Below are positions 49,272 through 58,511 of a DNA stretch of 64,000 bases, piece after piece. The DNA is taken from positions 434,001-498,000 of the forward strand of contig NZ_JAUFQR010000001.1 in NCBI RefSeq assembly GCF_030409875.1, in the 5' to 3' direction. Every line of letters starts with the position of its first letter. The first letter of the stretch is position 1. Below the pieces are notes generated by a model. It was given only the letters and a program-made list of their open reading frames with translations. It did no database searches and was not told the origin of the DNA. The DNA is from Chryseobacterium tructae. Lineage in GTDB: Bacteria; Bacteroidota; Bacteroidia; Flavobacteriales; Weeksellaceae. Both the position numbers and the translations under genes were made by a program.

Positions 49272-50498
49272 ATGAAATTAATAGGCCCATTTAAGCAGGT
49301 TGTTACACTTGCCAATCTTCCATTAAGAGGAAAACTTACCGATGAACAATTAGAAATTATTGTTGATGGAGGAATAATTGTAGAGAACTCTGCCATTCAG
49401 AAAATTGGAAATTTTGATGCACTTCAATCAGAAAACCCAACAATAGAAATAGAAGCTATAGAAGGAGAGCAGATAGTTCTTCCTGCATTTGTAGATTCAC
49501 ATACCCATATCTGTTTCGGTGGAAATCGTGCGAATGACTTTGCGATGCGTAATGCTGGAAAAACATATCTGGAAATTGCCGAAAGTGGGGGTGGAATCTG
49601 GAGCTCTGTACAACATACAAGAAATGCTTCGGAAGATGAGTTGCTAAAAACATTATTGGAAAGAATCAACTTCCTTGTAGACCTTGGTATTACCACTATT
49701 GAAGTAAAAAGTGGATATGGATTGGATGTGGAAAATGAATTGAAAATGCTTCGAATCATCAAAAAGGCTCAGGAATCAACAAAGGCCACTTTAGTTCCTA
49801 CTTGTCTTTCTGCTCATTTAAAACCAAGAGACTTTGAAGGCAGCAATCCTGAGTACCTGAACTATATTCTTACCGAGATTCTCCCAAAAGTAAAAGAAGA
49901 GAATTTAGCGAAGCGTGTAGATATCTTTATAGAGAAATCGGCCTTCCAGCCTGAAGAAAGTAAAGAATTCTTGCTTAAAACTAAAGATTTAGGTTTTGAA
50001 ATAACCGTTCACGCAGATCAATTTACACCGGGAAGTTCAAGAATTGCAGTAGAAGTAGGTGCTAAGTCGGCAGATCATTTAGAAGCAACAATTGATGAAG
50101 ATATAGACTTCCTGGCTCAATCTGATACCGTAGCAACAGCGCTGCCGGGGGCAAGTCTTGGACTAGGTGAGAAATTTACACCGGCAAGAAAACTCTTAGA
50201 TGCAGGAGCTATTGTAGCCATTGCTAGTGACTGGAACCCGGGATCTGCACCTATGGGAAATTTAATTACTCAAGCTTCCATCTTAGCTACCTTCCAGAAG
50301 TTAACTACAGCTGAGGTATTAGCAGGAATGACTTATCGCGCAGCTTATGCTCTTAATTTTGAAGACAGAGGGCAGCTTGATACAGGTAAAAAAGCAGATT
50401 TTGTGACTTTTAAGACGAATAATTTCCAAAACGTTCTTTATAATCAAGGAAGTTTAAAAGCTGAACACGTTTATATTGACGGAAAAAAGGTTAATTAA
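49272..50498 (+). CDS. hutI: Imidazolonepropionase HutI
   Basis: A 408-aa metal-dependent amidohydrolase opening imidazolone-propionate to N-formimidoyl-glutamate, the third step of histidine degradation. Metal motif DSHTHICFGGNRANDF near residue 75, ITTIEVKSGYGLD, and VHADQFTPGSSRIAVEVG with the second His site, then ASDWNPGSAPMGN. hutG, the next enzyme, lies 3.6 kb downstream on the same strand, with a DUF695 gene and a BCCT transporter gene between them. hutH and hutU are not in the window. Confidence 0.96.
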   Translation: MKLIGPFKQVVTLANLPLRGKLTDEQLEIIVDGGIIVENSAIQKIGNFDALQSENPTIEIEAIEGEQIVLPAFVDSHTHICFGGNRANDFAMRNAGKTYLEIAESGGGIWSSVQHTRNASEDELLKTLLERINFLVDLGITTIEVKSGYGLDVENELKMLRIIKKAQESTKATLVPTCLSAHLKPRDFEGSNPEYLNYILTEILPKVKEENLAKRVDIFIEKSAFQPEESKEFLLKTKDLGFEITVHADQFTPGSSRIAVEVGAKSADHLEATIDEDIDFLAQSDTVATALPGASLGLGEKFTPARKLLDAGAIVAIASDWNPGSAPMGNLITQASILATFQKLTTAEVLAGMTYRAAYALNFEDRGQLDTGKKADFVTFKTNNFQNVLYNQGSLKAEHVYIDGKKVN

Positions 50499-50519
50499 AA
50501 TAGTAAGAACCTAATTAAA

Positions 50520-51581
50520 ATGAATGAAAAGCTGGATTATAAAGGTTTTTGGGATTGGTTTTTAACAAAGGAAAAAGACTTCTATCAGATTGTGGCAAAA
50601 GGAGGTCAGGAAGCTATTGAAAAAGATTTTTTTGACAGCATGGCTCCGAAACTGAGCCAGATCAATGGAGGATATTATTTCCTGACAGGAATGAGTGATG
50701 ATTCTACCGTAGAATTGATTCTTACCGCAGATGGAGAAATTCGGAATATTGTTTTTATTGAAGAACTTATTGAAGCCGCTCCTAAGCTTGACCATTGGAA
50801 GTTTACAGCCTTAAAGCCTGAAAAGAAAATAGATAATGTAGGCGTTGAAATGGGAGAGTATAATTTTTCGAAAGATAATATTTTCTTCTATTCCAAAGAA
50901 CAGGAAGAATATCCTGATGAAATAGATATTGTCTTTGTTTATGATGGTAATGCCGAAAATAAAGACGCTATTACAACAGGAGTGTGCATCTTTTTAGATA
51001 GCTTTTTAGGAGAATTGAACTTTGCTACACAGATTGATACCTTTACAGTTATAGGAAGAGGCCAAGCCCAACAAGAACTTGTTCCTATTGAAAAGCTAAA
51101 AGATTTCTTACAATGGCGAGAAAGAGAATTTACGGAAAAATATAAAAGTATAAAGAGAGGAGATGTAGAAGAAGAGTTCTCTATTCTCAGGGCTACCTTG
51201 GATAATAATAGACCGCTGATTGCATGCATGAATCTTCCATTATTAGAGTATGATGCAAAAGCTTCCTATCCATGGATTTCGGTGCTCAAATTTCATTATA
51301 ATGGAGAAGCAAATGACGGATTGCCAGAAAAAGAAGACTTTGAAAGATTAAGCGATATTGAAGATGAGGCTATTGAAGATTTAAAGCAAAAAGGGTACTT
51401 GTATATTGGCAGGGAAAGTGCAGATAATATCAAAGAAAGCTATTTTGCAGGGAAAGATTTCAGACAAATCTCCAAAGTTTTTAAAACTATAAAAGACAAC
51501 CATCCTGAATACAAAATTTCATTCAGAATCTTTAAAGATAAATATTGGCAATATTTTAAATATTATAATAATGCTGTTTAA
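50520..51581 (+). CDS. DUF695-containing protein
   Basis: A 353-aa soluble protein, 21 nt downstream of hutI and so probably co-transcribed. The N-terminal half (FWDWFLTKEKDFYQIVAKGG ... FFDSMAPKLSQINGGYYFLTG) begins with an acidic alpha/beta region. The C-terminal half (YPWISVLKFHYNGEANDGLP ... RLSDIEDEAIEDL ... YKISFRIFKDKYWQYFKYY) fits DUF695, often found with a RraB-like fold. Its function and the reason for its place in the hut locus are unknown. A strong terminator follows the stop. Confidence 0.75.
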   Translation: MNEKLDYKGFWDWFLTKEKDFYQIVAKGGQEAIEKDFFDSMAPKLSQINGGYYFLTGMSDDSTVELILTADGEIRNIVFIEELIEAAPKLDHWKFTALKPEKKIDNVGVEMGEYNFSKDNIFFYSKEQEEYPDEIDIVFVYDGNAENKDAITTGVCIFLDSFLGELNFATQIDTFTVIGRGQAQQELVPIEKLKDFLQWREREFTEKYKSIKRGDVEEEFSILRATLDNNRPLIACMNLPLLEYDAKASYPWISVLKFHYNGEANDGLPEKEDFERLSDIEDEAIEDLKQKGYLYIGRESADNIKESYFAGKDFRQISKVFKTIKDNHPEYKISFRIFKDKYWQYFKYYNNAV

Positions 51582-51584
51582 AGT

Positions 51585-51617
51585 AAAAAGTGGAAGAGTT
51601 TCTTTTCCACTTTTTTT
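51585..51617 (+). terminator. Terminator of hutI-DUF695
   Basis: AAAAAGTGGAA/TTCCACTTTTT (51585-51595/51605-51615) plus T run, directly after the DUF695 stop. Confidence 0.8.
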
Positions 51618-51941
51618 ATGGGTAATGTCCATCTGCTTAGAAAGATTTATGGGGATTGATGGGTGATTAATCTTAGGCTTTACACTAAAATACAGGTGCG
51701 AAAATGATCAGAAAAATCAAAATACTGAAATCATAAATTCTCCTATATTTTTCATATTTTCTTTAAGTTTTCTTATCTTGCACTGCAATTAGCGTTGGTT
51801 TTTAGATAAATAACGCATTTTTTCATAGTTCTTAAGTGCACTGTAGATTCCGGAATCTGGATATTTTCTTATTTCTCAGTACTTTTTTCAGCTATATCAC
51901 GTACCAGGAAGACTTGTCAATACTATAAACGAAAATAAAAA
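51618..51941. other. Leader region of the BCCT transporter gene
   Basis: Contains TATCTTGCAC (51774-51783), close to the TATCTTTGCAC promoter core but one T short, and a perfect 14-base palindrome AGATTCCGGAATCT (51845-51858). The leader would be about 155 nt. No gene. Confidence 0.5.
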
Positions 51942-53957
51942 ATGATGAATTTTCAAAATATTAGATCTACTTTTAACAAAGGGGTCACTATTCCGAGTTT
52001 GATATTTATTATAGGTACCTGTTTTCTTTCAGCAGTTTACCCAAAGCCTACTGAAAACATCCTAAATGAGATTAAACAATTTATATTTATTAACTTGAAT
52101 TGGGTATATGTATGGTCTGTGACACTATTTGTTATTTTCCTTGTATACCTGCTTTTCAGTAAATATGCCAACATTAAGCTAGGAGCTAACGACAGTAAGC
52201 CTGAATACTCTTTTTTCTCGTGGATTTCCATGCTGTTTGCTGCAGGAATGGGAATTGGGCTGATTTATTTCAGTGTGGCAGAACCTATGCAACATTATTC
52301 TTCAGAAGTTTTTGCAGATAATCATTATGTAAGTCGTGCTAAACAAGCACAGCTTTACACTTTTTTCCATTGGGGAATTCATGCGTGGGCAATTTATGGA
52401 GTAGTAGGACTTTCCTTATCTTATTTTGCGTATCGTTACAGGCTGCCATTATCATTAAGAAGCTGTTTTTATCCTTTATTAAAAAATAGAATTAACGGGA
52501 AGTGGGGAAATGCTATTGATGTTTTTGCATTATGCTGTACATTTTTCGGAATCACAACAACCTTAGGATTTGGAGTGGTACAGATCAGTTCGGGTTTGAA
52601 TATTCTTCATATTACCCCTGAGAATAGTTTTAAGTATCAGATCATTATTGTAGTTACCCTTGTTTCTCTTTCCGTTATATCGGCAATTTCCGGTGTAGGA
52701 AAGGGAGTGAAAATCTTAAGTAATATCAATGTCATCAGCGTGATCGGACTCTTACTTTTTGTATTAATATTGGGACCTACAGTATATCTGATTGGAAGTT
52801 TTACAGAAGGATTGGGAAACTATATTAATAATTTTTTCAATCTTACTTTCAATACCCATGTATACGAGAAAAATGCATTGCCATGGTTTTATGATTGGAC
52901 AATTTTGTATTGGGCATGGTGGATCTCATGGTCGCCTTATGTAGGATTATTTATTGCAAGAATTTCAAAAGGAAGAACCATAAAAGAATTTATTCTTGCC
53001 GTTTTAATCCTTCCTACATTATTCAACTTCATCTGGATGTCCGTATTTGGAAACAGTGCCATTTGGTTTGATCTAAACATTGCTAATGGACAATTAAGTC
53101 AGTATGCAAGTGATCCGGATGCATTAATGTTTCGTTTTCTGGATTATTTGCCTTTATCAGAATTTACAGGATTCTTTGTTATTTTGATCATTCTGATCTT
53201 TTTTGTGACATCAGCAGATTCAGGTATATTCGTAATGAATAGCATAGCCACTAAAAATGCAAGTAAGTCTCCCAAATGGCAAATTGTATTCTGGGGAGTA
53301 CTCTTAGCAGTTCTTTCTCTATTATTGCTAAATGTAGGTGGTTTAAAAGCACTTCAAAGTATGACCTTAATTACAGCATTACCGTTTTCGATTGTGGTAA
53401 TTTTATTTATAGTGAGTTTGATGAAAGGACTTACTATTGATCAGAAATATTATGACAGAAACTTTTCAGTATCTACAGTACCATGGTCTGGTGAATTCTG
53501 GAAAGAACGGTTAAAAAATATAGTTTCCTTTAAAGATAATGCATCCGTAGACCAATTTATTAAGGTGAAAGCAAAAGAAGCCTTTACAGATCTACAGCAG
53601 GAATTTGCATCCAATGGAATTGAAGCCAAAATAAACCATCATGATAATCCCGTCAGAATAGAAATAGAAATTCATCAGGGAGTAGTGAATAACTTTGTGT
53701 ATGGAATCGAAAACCAGATAAAAACTGTTTCGGAATATATCATCAATGAAGAAAATCTTCCAGATCTGGATGATAATAAAACGCACTACCCAAAATCTTA
53801 TTTTGGCGATGGAAGAGAAGGGTATGATGTACAGTATTTTACCAAAAATGAATTGATTTCCGATGTCCTGAAACATTACGAACGATTTTTAGAAATTATT
53901 TCAGAAGAACGAAATGAAATGTTTATCAGTAGCAATGCCAATCAGAATAAAGCCTAA
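51942..53957 (+). CDS. BCCT-family betaine/choline/carnitine transporter
   Basis: A 671-aa transporter with twelve predicted helices. The family signature is clear: MLFAAGMGIGLIYFSVAEP (residues ~95-113) and WTILYWAWWISWSPYVGLFI with the conserved Trp box, followed by ARISKGRTIKEF. A cytosolic C-terminal tail of ~150 residues resembles the BetT subgroup. Such carriers import quaternary-ammonium solutes, coupled to Na+ or H+. It lies between hutI-DUF695 and hutG but is separated by a terminator and its own leader, so a role in histidine use is not implied by operon structure. Confidence 0.93.
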   Translation: MMNFQNIRSTFNKGVTIPSLIFIIGTCFLSAVYPKPTENILNEIKQFIFINLNWVYVWSVTLFVIFLVYLLFSKYANIKLGANDSKPEYSFFSWISMLFAAGMGIGLIYFSVAEPMQHYSSEVFADNHYVSRAKQAQLYTFFHWGIHAWAIYGVVGLSLSYFAYRYRLPLSLRSCFYPLLKNRINGKWGNAIDVFALCCTFFGITTTLGFGVVQISSGLNILHITPENSFKYQIIIVVTLVSLSVISAISGVGKGVKILSNINVISVIGLLLFVLILGPTVYLIGSFTEGLGNYINNFFNLTFNTHVYEKNALPWFYDWTILYWAWWISWSPYVGLFIARISKGRTIKEFILAVLILPTLFNFIWMSVFGNSAIWFDLNIANGQLSQYASDPDALMFRFLDYLPLSEFTGFFVILIILIFFVTSADSGIFVMNSIATKNASKSPKWQIVFWGVLLAVLSLLLLNVGGLKALQSMTLITALPFSIVVILFIVSLMKGLTIDQKYYDRNFSVSTVPWSGEFWKERLKNIVSFKDNASVDQFIKVKAKEAFTDLQQEFASNGIEAKINHHDNPVRIEIEIHQGVVNNFVYGIENQIKTVSEYIINEENLPDLDDNKTHYPKSYFGDGREGYDVQYFTKNELISDVLKHYERFLEIISEERNEMFISSNANQNKA

Positions 53958-54081
53958 AAAGAAAGTATTGATCTTATAATGAATTCTTTGTACAATGTGC
54001 AAATGGAGTTTTTTTATCTAAACAATATTAATTAGCTTTACTGAATAGAATGATGTGACTAAAATTGAATTTTAAAGGATT

Positions 54082-55005
54082 ATGTTTCAAAATATTTGGC
54101 AGGGTAGATTGGACGGGGAAGAGCTTCTTTTCCATAGACTATTTCAGAGAGTAAAGGAAGAACAGAATTACGACAATATTTTAACGAATGAGTTCGTTTT
54201 ACACGGTTTTGCCGTAGATGAAGGAGTCAGGAGGAATAAGGGCCGTCAGGGAGCTAAAGATGCCCCCAATGTGATCAGAAAGAATATGTCTAATTTTCCG
54301 GTGATTCTTCCCAATTTCTCTATGCTGGATTTTGGAAATGTTACCTGTGATGATGGTCATTTGGAAAACGCCCAGAATAATCTTGCCAAAAATGTCTCAA
54401 AAGTTCTTTTAAAAGGAGGAAAATCCCTTGTTTTGGGAGGTGGACATGAAGTAACCTATGCTCATTATCTAGGCATCAAAACAGCTTTTCCGGAACAAAA
54501 AATTGGAATCATCAATATAGATGCCCACTTTGATAACAGACAGCCGGAAGAAGGAGTAGGGCCAAGTTCAGGAACAGGGTTCTGGCAAATTGCTCAGGAA
54601 GCTCCTATCAATTCGCTTCACATCGGAATTCAAAGAAATTCCAATACCTTAAAATTATTTGACACTGCCCATCAATACGGAATGAAGTATATCCTTTCAG
54701 ATGAACTATTTTTTGAAAACCTTGCTTCTATCTATCAACGTATTGATGACCTACTGGAGAATGTAGACTTTGCCTATCTCACTATTTGTATGGATGTTTT
54801 TAATGCATCTATTGCTCCGGGGGTTTCAGCTTCAGCATATAATGGTATCTTTGCAGATGCAACCTTTATGCATTTTTACAGGCATATCTTAAAAAACGAA
54901 AAACTGGTTGCACTGGATGTAGCAGAAGTTAATCCGTCTTTCGATATTCAGGATAGGACGGCAAGGCTTGCAGCTTGTCTGGTGAATGAATGGCTAATGA
55001 TTTAA
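54082..55005 (+). CDS. hutG: Formimidoylglutamase HutG
   Basis: A 307-aa arginase/ureohydrolase-family Mn enzyme that converts N-formimidoyl-glutamate to glutamate and formamide, the last step of one histidine route. Mn-ligand motifs are LGGGHEVTYAHYLG, INIDAHFDNRQP and CMDVFNASIAPGVSASAYNG; ALDVAEVNPSFD closes the domain. The assignment to HutG over agmatinase rests mainly on hutI nearby and on the long N-terminal region with NKGRQGAKDAPNVIRK. Confidence 0.9.
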   Translation: MFQNIWQGRLDGEELLFHRLFQRVKEEQNYDNILTNEFVLHGFAVDEGVRRNKGRQGAKDAPNVIRKNMSNFPVILPNFSMLDFGNVTCDDGHLENAQNNLAKNVSKVLLKGGKSLVLGGGHEVTYAHYLGIKTAFPEQKIGIINIDAHFDNRQPEEGVGPSSGTGFWQIAQEAPINSLHIGIQRNSNTLKLFDTAHQYGMKYILSDELFFENLASIYQRIDDLLENVDFAYLTICMDVFNASIAPGVSASAYNGIFADATFMHFYRHILKNEKLVALDVAEVNPSFDIQDRTARLAACLVNEWLMI

Positions 55006-55142
55006 GATAAAGCTATATTCTTCCGATAGAGAAAATCATTCTTTTATTTACCCTTAAGGAATAGAATTTGCTGACTTTATCGTGCTTTTAAAATAAAAGC
55101 ACTCATAAATTCATTAGCTGAATTTAAAACAGAAATTATATT

Positions 55143-56435
55143 ATGGAACAATTAATTGAAAACAAGCTTATTAAAGCAAATGACGTGTTTTCAGTGTGGC
55201 GAAAAGTGCCGTTTGAAGAAAAGCAGAAGTTAATCGCAAAAGCCGCAGAAATATTAAAAAATAATTCAGAGAAATTTGGAAGGATCATTACTACGGAAAT
55301 GAATAAGCCTATTTCGGAATCCATTGCTGAGGTGGAGAAATGTGCTTTAATGATGAATTATTATGCTGATGCTGAAAATATTTTAAAACCCGAAAAAATA
55401 GCATCCGAATTTGCTTATTCTGAAGTTCATTACGCTCCGAAAGGAGTAATTCTTGGGGTAATGCCCTGGAATTTTCCTTTTTGGCAGGTATTGAGATTTG
55501 CAGTTCCTGCCATCTTAGCAGGAAATACAGTAGTTTTAAAACATGCTTCAATTTGTTTCGGAAGTGGAAATGCCATTGAAGAAGTTTTGTTGGAAGCAGG
55601 TTTTCCGGAAGGTATTTTCCAGAACCTTGAAGTAGGACACAAAGCTGTAAAAGAAATTCTTGAACATGACGCTGTAAAAGGGGTAAGTCTTACAGGAAGT
55701 GGAAAAGCAGGAGGAGAAGTAGCATCTATCGCCGGACTCAATATCAAAAAATCTTTATTGGAATTAGGAGGAAGTGATGCATTTATCATTTTTGAAGACG
55801 GAGATCTTGAAGCAGCGGCAAAAGCAGGCGCAAAATCTAGACTTCAAAACTGTGGACAAACTTGTACAGCAGCCAAAAGATTTATTATTGACGAAAAGAT
55901 CGAAGAACAATTTTTACCCATCTTCATTGAAGAATACAAAAAATATGAAATCGGAGATCCTTTAAATAAAGAAACTAAATTAGCAGGAATGGCAAGACCA
56001 GACCTAGCCGATGAATTAGAAGCTCAATTCAATAGAGCGTTGGAAAATGGAGCTGAAATCATTCTTCCATTAGAAAGAATTTCAGAAAACGAATTTAAAC
56101 CAGGTTTAATTAGAGTACAGGAAGGAAATCCAATTCTAAAAGAAGAACTTTTTGGCCCTCTTGGAATGGTAATGATTGCAAAAAATGCTGAAGAAGCTTT
56201 ACAGATTGCTAATGATATTCCTTTCGGACTTTCAAACTCAGTTTGGACAAAAGACAAAGATCGTCAGTTATTCTTTATTGAAAACCTTGAATCAGGAACC
56301 GTGAATATCAACAGAATGACCAGTTCAGACCCGCGTTTCCCATTTGGTGGATCAAAGGCCTCCGGATATGGAACAGAGCTTTCTTTACTAGCTTTAAAAG
56401 AGTTTGTGACAGCAAAGACGATTGTAGGTAATTAA
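55143..56435 (+). CDS. NAD(P)-dependent aldehyde dehydrogenase (succinate-semialdehyde type)
   Basis: A 430-aa ALDH-superfamily enzyme, closest in pattern to succinate-semialdehyde dehydrogenases of the YneI/Sad group. Visible motifs are GVILGVMPWNFPFWQVLR, the glycine motif VSLTGSGKAGG, catalytic glutamate in LLELGGSDAFI, and nucleophile Cys in NCGQTCTAAKRF. It ends with PFGGSKASGYGTELS. It is about 20 residues shorter at the N-terminus than usual relatives, lacking the opening NP-containing strand; a further sequence error upstream is possible. Substrate is inferred only from family resemblance. Confidence 0.87.
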   Translation: MEQLIENKLIKANDVFSVWRKVPFEEKQKLIAKAAEILKNNSEKFGRIITTEMNKPISESIAEVEKCALMMNYYADAENILKPEKIASEFAYSEVHYAPKGVILGVMPWNFPFWQVLRFAVPAILAGNTVVLKHASICFGSGNAIEEVLLEAGFPEGIFQNLEVGHKAVKEILEHDAVKGVSLTGSGKAGGEVASIAGLNIKKSLLELGGSDAFIIFEDGDLEAAAKAGAKSRLQNCGQTCTAAKRFIIDEKIEEQFLPIFIEEYKKYEIGDPLNKETKLAGMARPDLADELEAQFNRALENGAEIILPLERISENEFKPGLIRVQEGNPILKEELFGPLGMVMIAKNAEEALQIANDIPFGLSNSVWTKDKDRQLFFIENLESGTVNINRMTSSDPRFPFGGSKASGYGTELSLLALKEFVTAKTIVGN

Positions 56436-56442
56436 AAATTAA

Positions 56443-56525
56443 TGTCATTCCGAGGAATCTCAAAGATTCTTCGTACACTTTATTTCGTTCAGAAATAAAA
56501 TATTTGACGAAGTCAATGACAAACG
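56443..56525. repeat. Dispersed intergenic repeat, copy 2
   Basis: Starts GTCATTCCGAGG and ends GAAGTCAATGACAAAC, with GTCATT/AATGAC as inverted ends. The inner AAGATTCTTCGTACACTTT and TTTCGTTCAGAAAT match parts of the element at 22751-22833. Confidence 0.55.
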
Positions 56526-56540
56526 GAACTATAAAAAACA

Positions 56541-56575
56541 AAAACTCCCGGAAATTAATTTTCCGGGAGTTTTTT
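56541..56575. terminator. Bidirectional terminator between ALDH and pyk
   Basis: AAAACTCCCGGAAA/TTTCCGGGAGTTTT with a five-base loop; T tracts on both strands serve convergent genes. Confidence 0.88.
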
Positions 56576-56599
56576 ATATTTTAACAAAAGTAACTTTGC

Positions 56600-58045
56600 T
56601 TACACCGTTGTTAATCTAAGTGTATTCGTCTTACCTCCTTCATATGATGGAGTAGCATTGATGTTGATTACAAAGTCACCAGTTTCGATATAACCGTAGT
56701 TATGCGTTAACATATTTACCTGGATGATCGTTTCATCAGTAGACTTTTTCATATCATAATAATACGCGTGAACACCCCAAAGAAGGTTCAGCATAGTAAT
56801 GACTCTTTTGTTTCCACTGTAAACAATGATCTGAGAATTGGGTCTGTGAGCGGCTAACTGAAAAGCTGTATATCCAGAATGAGTTAACGTAACAATGGCA
56901 GAAACATTTGTAGTTTTTGCAATTCTTACAGCTGCAAGACATACCCTGTTCGTAATGAATCTCTCATCGATGCAGTTATAGTCCTTTTCAATAGGCTCAT
57001 TCTTGTGTTGGTAGAAGTGAGTGGTTTCAATGTTTTTCACAATCTTAGCCATGTTTTCTACCACTTGTACCGGATATCTACCTACAGAAGTTTCTCCTGA
57101 AAGCATTACCGCATCAGCACCATCCAATACAGAGTTAGCAACATCATTTACTTCCGCTCTGGTTGGCGTTAAGCTATTGATCATTGTTTCCATCATCTGA
57201 GTAGCAATGATTACCGGCTTAGAGTAGAATCTCGCTTTTTCTACAAGGTTTTTCTGGATAGCAGGAACCTCTTCCATTGGAACCTCCACACCAAGGTCAC
57301 CACGAGCAACCATTAGTCCATCACATTCCAATAAGATTTCTTCAATATTTTTTACCCCTTCTGGTTTTTCAATCTTCGCGATGATCGGTGTTTTGAATTT
57401 ACCATTTGGATGTTTTGAAATTAATTCTTTCAAATCAATAATATCCTGAGCATGACGTACGAAAGAAAGAGCAATCCAGTCTACTTCCATATCAAGCATG
57501 AAATTAGCATCCTGAATATCCTTTTCTGTCAATGCAGGAAGAGATACAACCGTATTAGGAAGGTTAACTCCTTTCTTAGAGCTTAGTGGCCCCCCTTGAA
57601 TCGTTTTAGCTTTTACAGTATCGATTTCGTTGGTTTCAATAACCTCCAATACCAGCTTACCATCATCGATAAGGATTCTTTCCCCTGCTTTTACGTCTTG
57701 TGGGAATTGTTGGTAGGTCATGTATACCTTGGTGGAATCTCCCTCCATCTTTTCATTCGTAAAGGTAAGGATGTCCCCTGGATTCAGGTAAGATCCTTCT
57801 TTTACAACACCTACTCTTAACTTAGGGCCTTGAAGGTCACCTAGAATACCCACTGAATACCCGTACTCATTGTTTAGTTCTCTAATTATTTCAATATTTT
57901 TTCGAACTAAGTCGTAATCTGCATGGGAAAAATTTATTCTGAAAATATCAACACCCGCCTTCATTAGATCTAACATTACCTCCTTCGATGATGAAGCAGG
58001 CCCTAGTGTTGCGATAATTTTTGTCTTCTTTAAATACTTATTCAT
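56600..58045 (-). CDS. pyk: Pyruvate kinase
   Basis: A 481-aa glycolytic enzyme converting PEP and ADP to pyruvate and ATP. Motifs: TKIIATLGPASSSKEVMLDL at the N-terminus, IFRINFSHADY, the active-site IAKIEKPEGVKNIEEIL and MVARGDLGVEVPMEEVP, and MLSGETSVGRYPV. A C-terminal regulatory domain is present. It overlaps the IPExxxVDY gene by 8 bases and is the last gene of the acpP-fabF-rnc cluster. Confidence 0.97.
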   Translation of the reverse strand: MNKYLKKTKIIATLGPASSSKEVMLDLMKAGVDIFRINFSHADYDLVRKNIEIIRELNNEYGYSVGILGDLQGPKLRVGVVKEGSYLNPGDILTFTNEKMEGDSTKVYMTYQQFPQDVKAGERILIDDGKLVLEVIETNEIDTVKAKTIQGGPLSSKKGVNLPNTVVSLPALTEKDIQDANFMLDMEVDWIALSFVRHAQDIIDLKELISKHPNGKFKTPIIAKIEKPEGVKNIEEILLECDGLMVARGDLGVEVPMEEVPAIQKNLVEKARFYSKPVIIATQMMETMINSLTPTRAEVNDVANSVLDGADAVMLSGETSVGRYPVQVVENMAKIVKNIETTHFYQHKNEPIEKDYNCIDERFITNRVCLAAVRIAKTTNVSAIVTLTHSGYTAFQLAAHRPNSQIIVYSGNKRVITMLNLLWGVHAYYYDMKKSTDETIIQVNMLTHNYGYIETGDFVININATPSYEGGKTNTLRLTTV

Positions 58046-58511
58046 AATACTGGATAATTTGATAAAGTTCCTCTTCAGAACTCAGTGTATAATCTTGAAT
58101 TGGAAAAACAAGATTTTCAGGGAGCAAAATTACGGAAAAATCAGGAAACTGTTCCGAACTATGCAGAATATATTCTACATCTACCTGATTATTTAATAAA
58201 AATTTAATGTTTTCTTCTTCTGTAAAGAGCTCGGTTTGAACTTTTTTTTGTTTACTTTCAGAAGATTTATTTGAAATAAAGGTGAAACAAGTCTTAGAAA
58301 ACTTGTGATAGGCTTCAAACCTTGGAAATAAATAGTCATAATAATCCCCATGTAAGACCATGTCTTTTTTTCTTGAAAAACTGAGATTGTTAAGTTGATT
58401 TATTTTGTAGAAAAACTCATGAGCGGGTATATCTTTTGCTAATCTTACCAATCCTATGGCAATATCTTCAAATTCTATATCATCCAGATCATAAAGTTTT
58501 TGAATTTCCAA
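58038..58511 (-). CDS. IPExxxVDY family protein
   Basis: A 157-aa soluble protein of a Bacteroidota-specific family named for a sequence motif. Here the relevant region reads DIPAHEFFYKINQLNNLSF and DYYDYLFPRFEAYH, with an acidic C-terminus. Function unknown. It overlaps rnc by 23 bases and pyk by 8 bases, and this gene order (rnc, IPExxxVDY, pyk) is a recurrent flavobacterial arrangement as far as I know. Confidence 0.88.
   Translation of the reverse strand: MEIQKLYDLDDIEFEDIAIGLVRLAKDIPAHEFFYKINQLNNLSFSRKKDMVLHGDYYDYLFPRFEAYHKFSKTCFTFISNKSSESKQKKVQTELFTEEENIKFLLNNQVDVEYILHSSEQFPDFSVILLPENLVFPIQDYTLSSEEELYQIIQYYE

Noticed and set aside
55430..55789. 119-aa minus-strand frame within the aldehyde dehydrogenase gene
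   Set aside because: Antisense of conserved ALDH motifs; no independent evidence.
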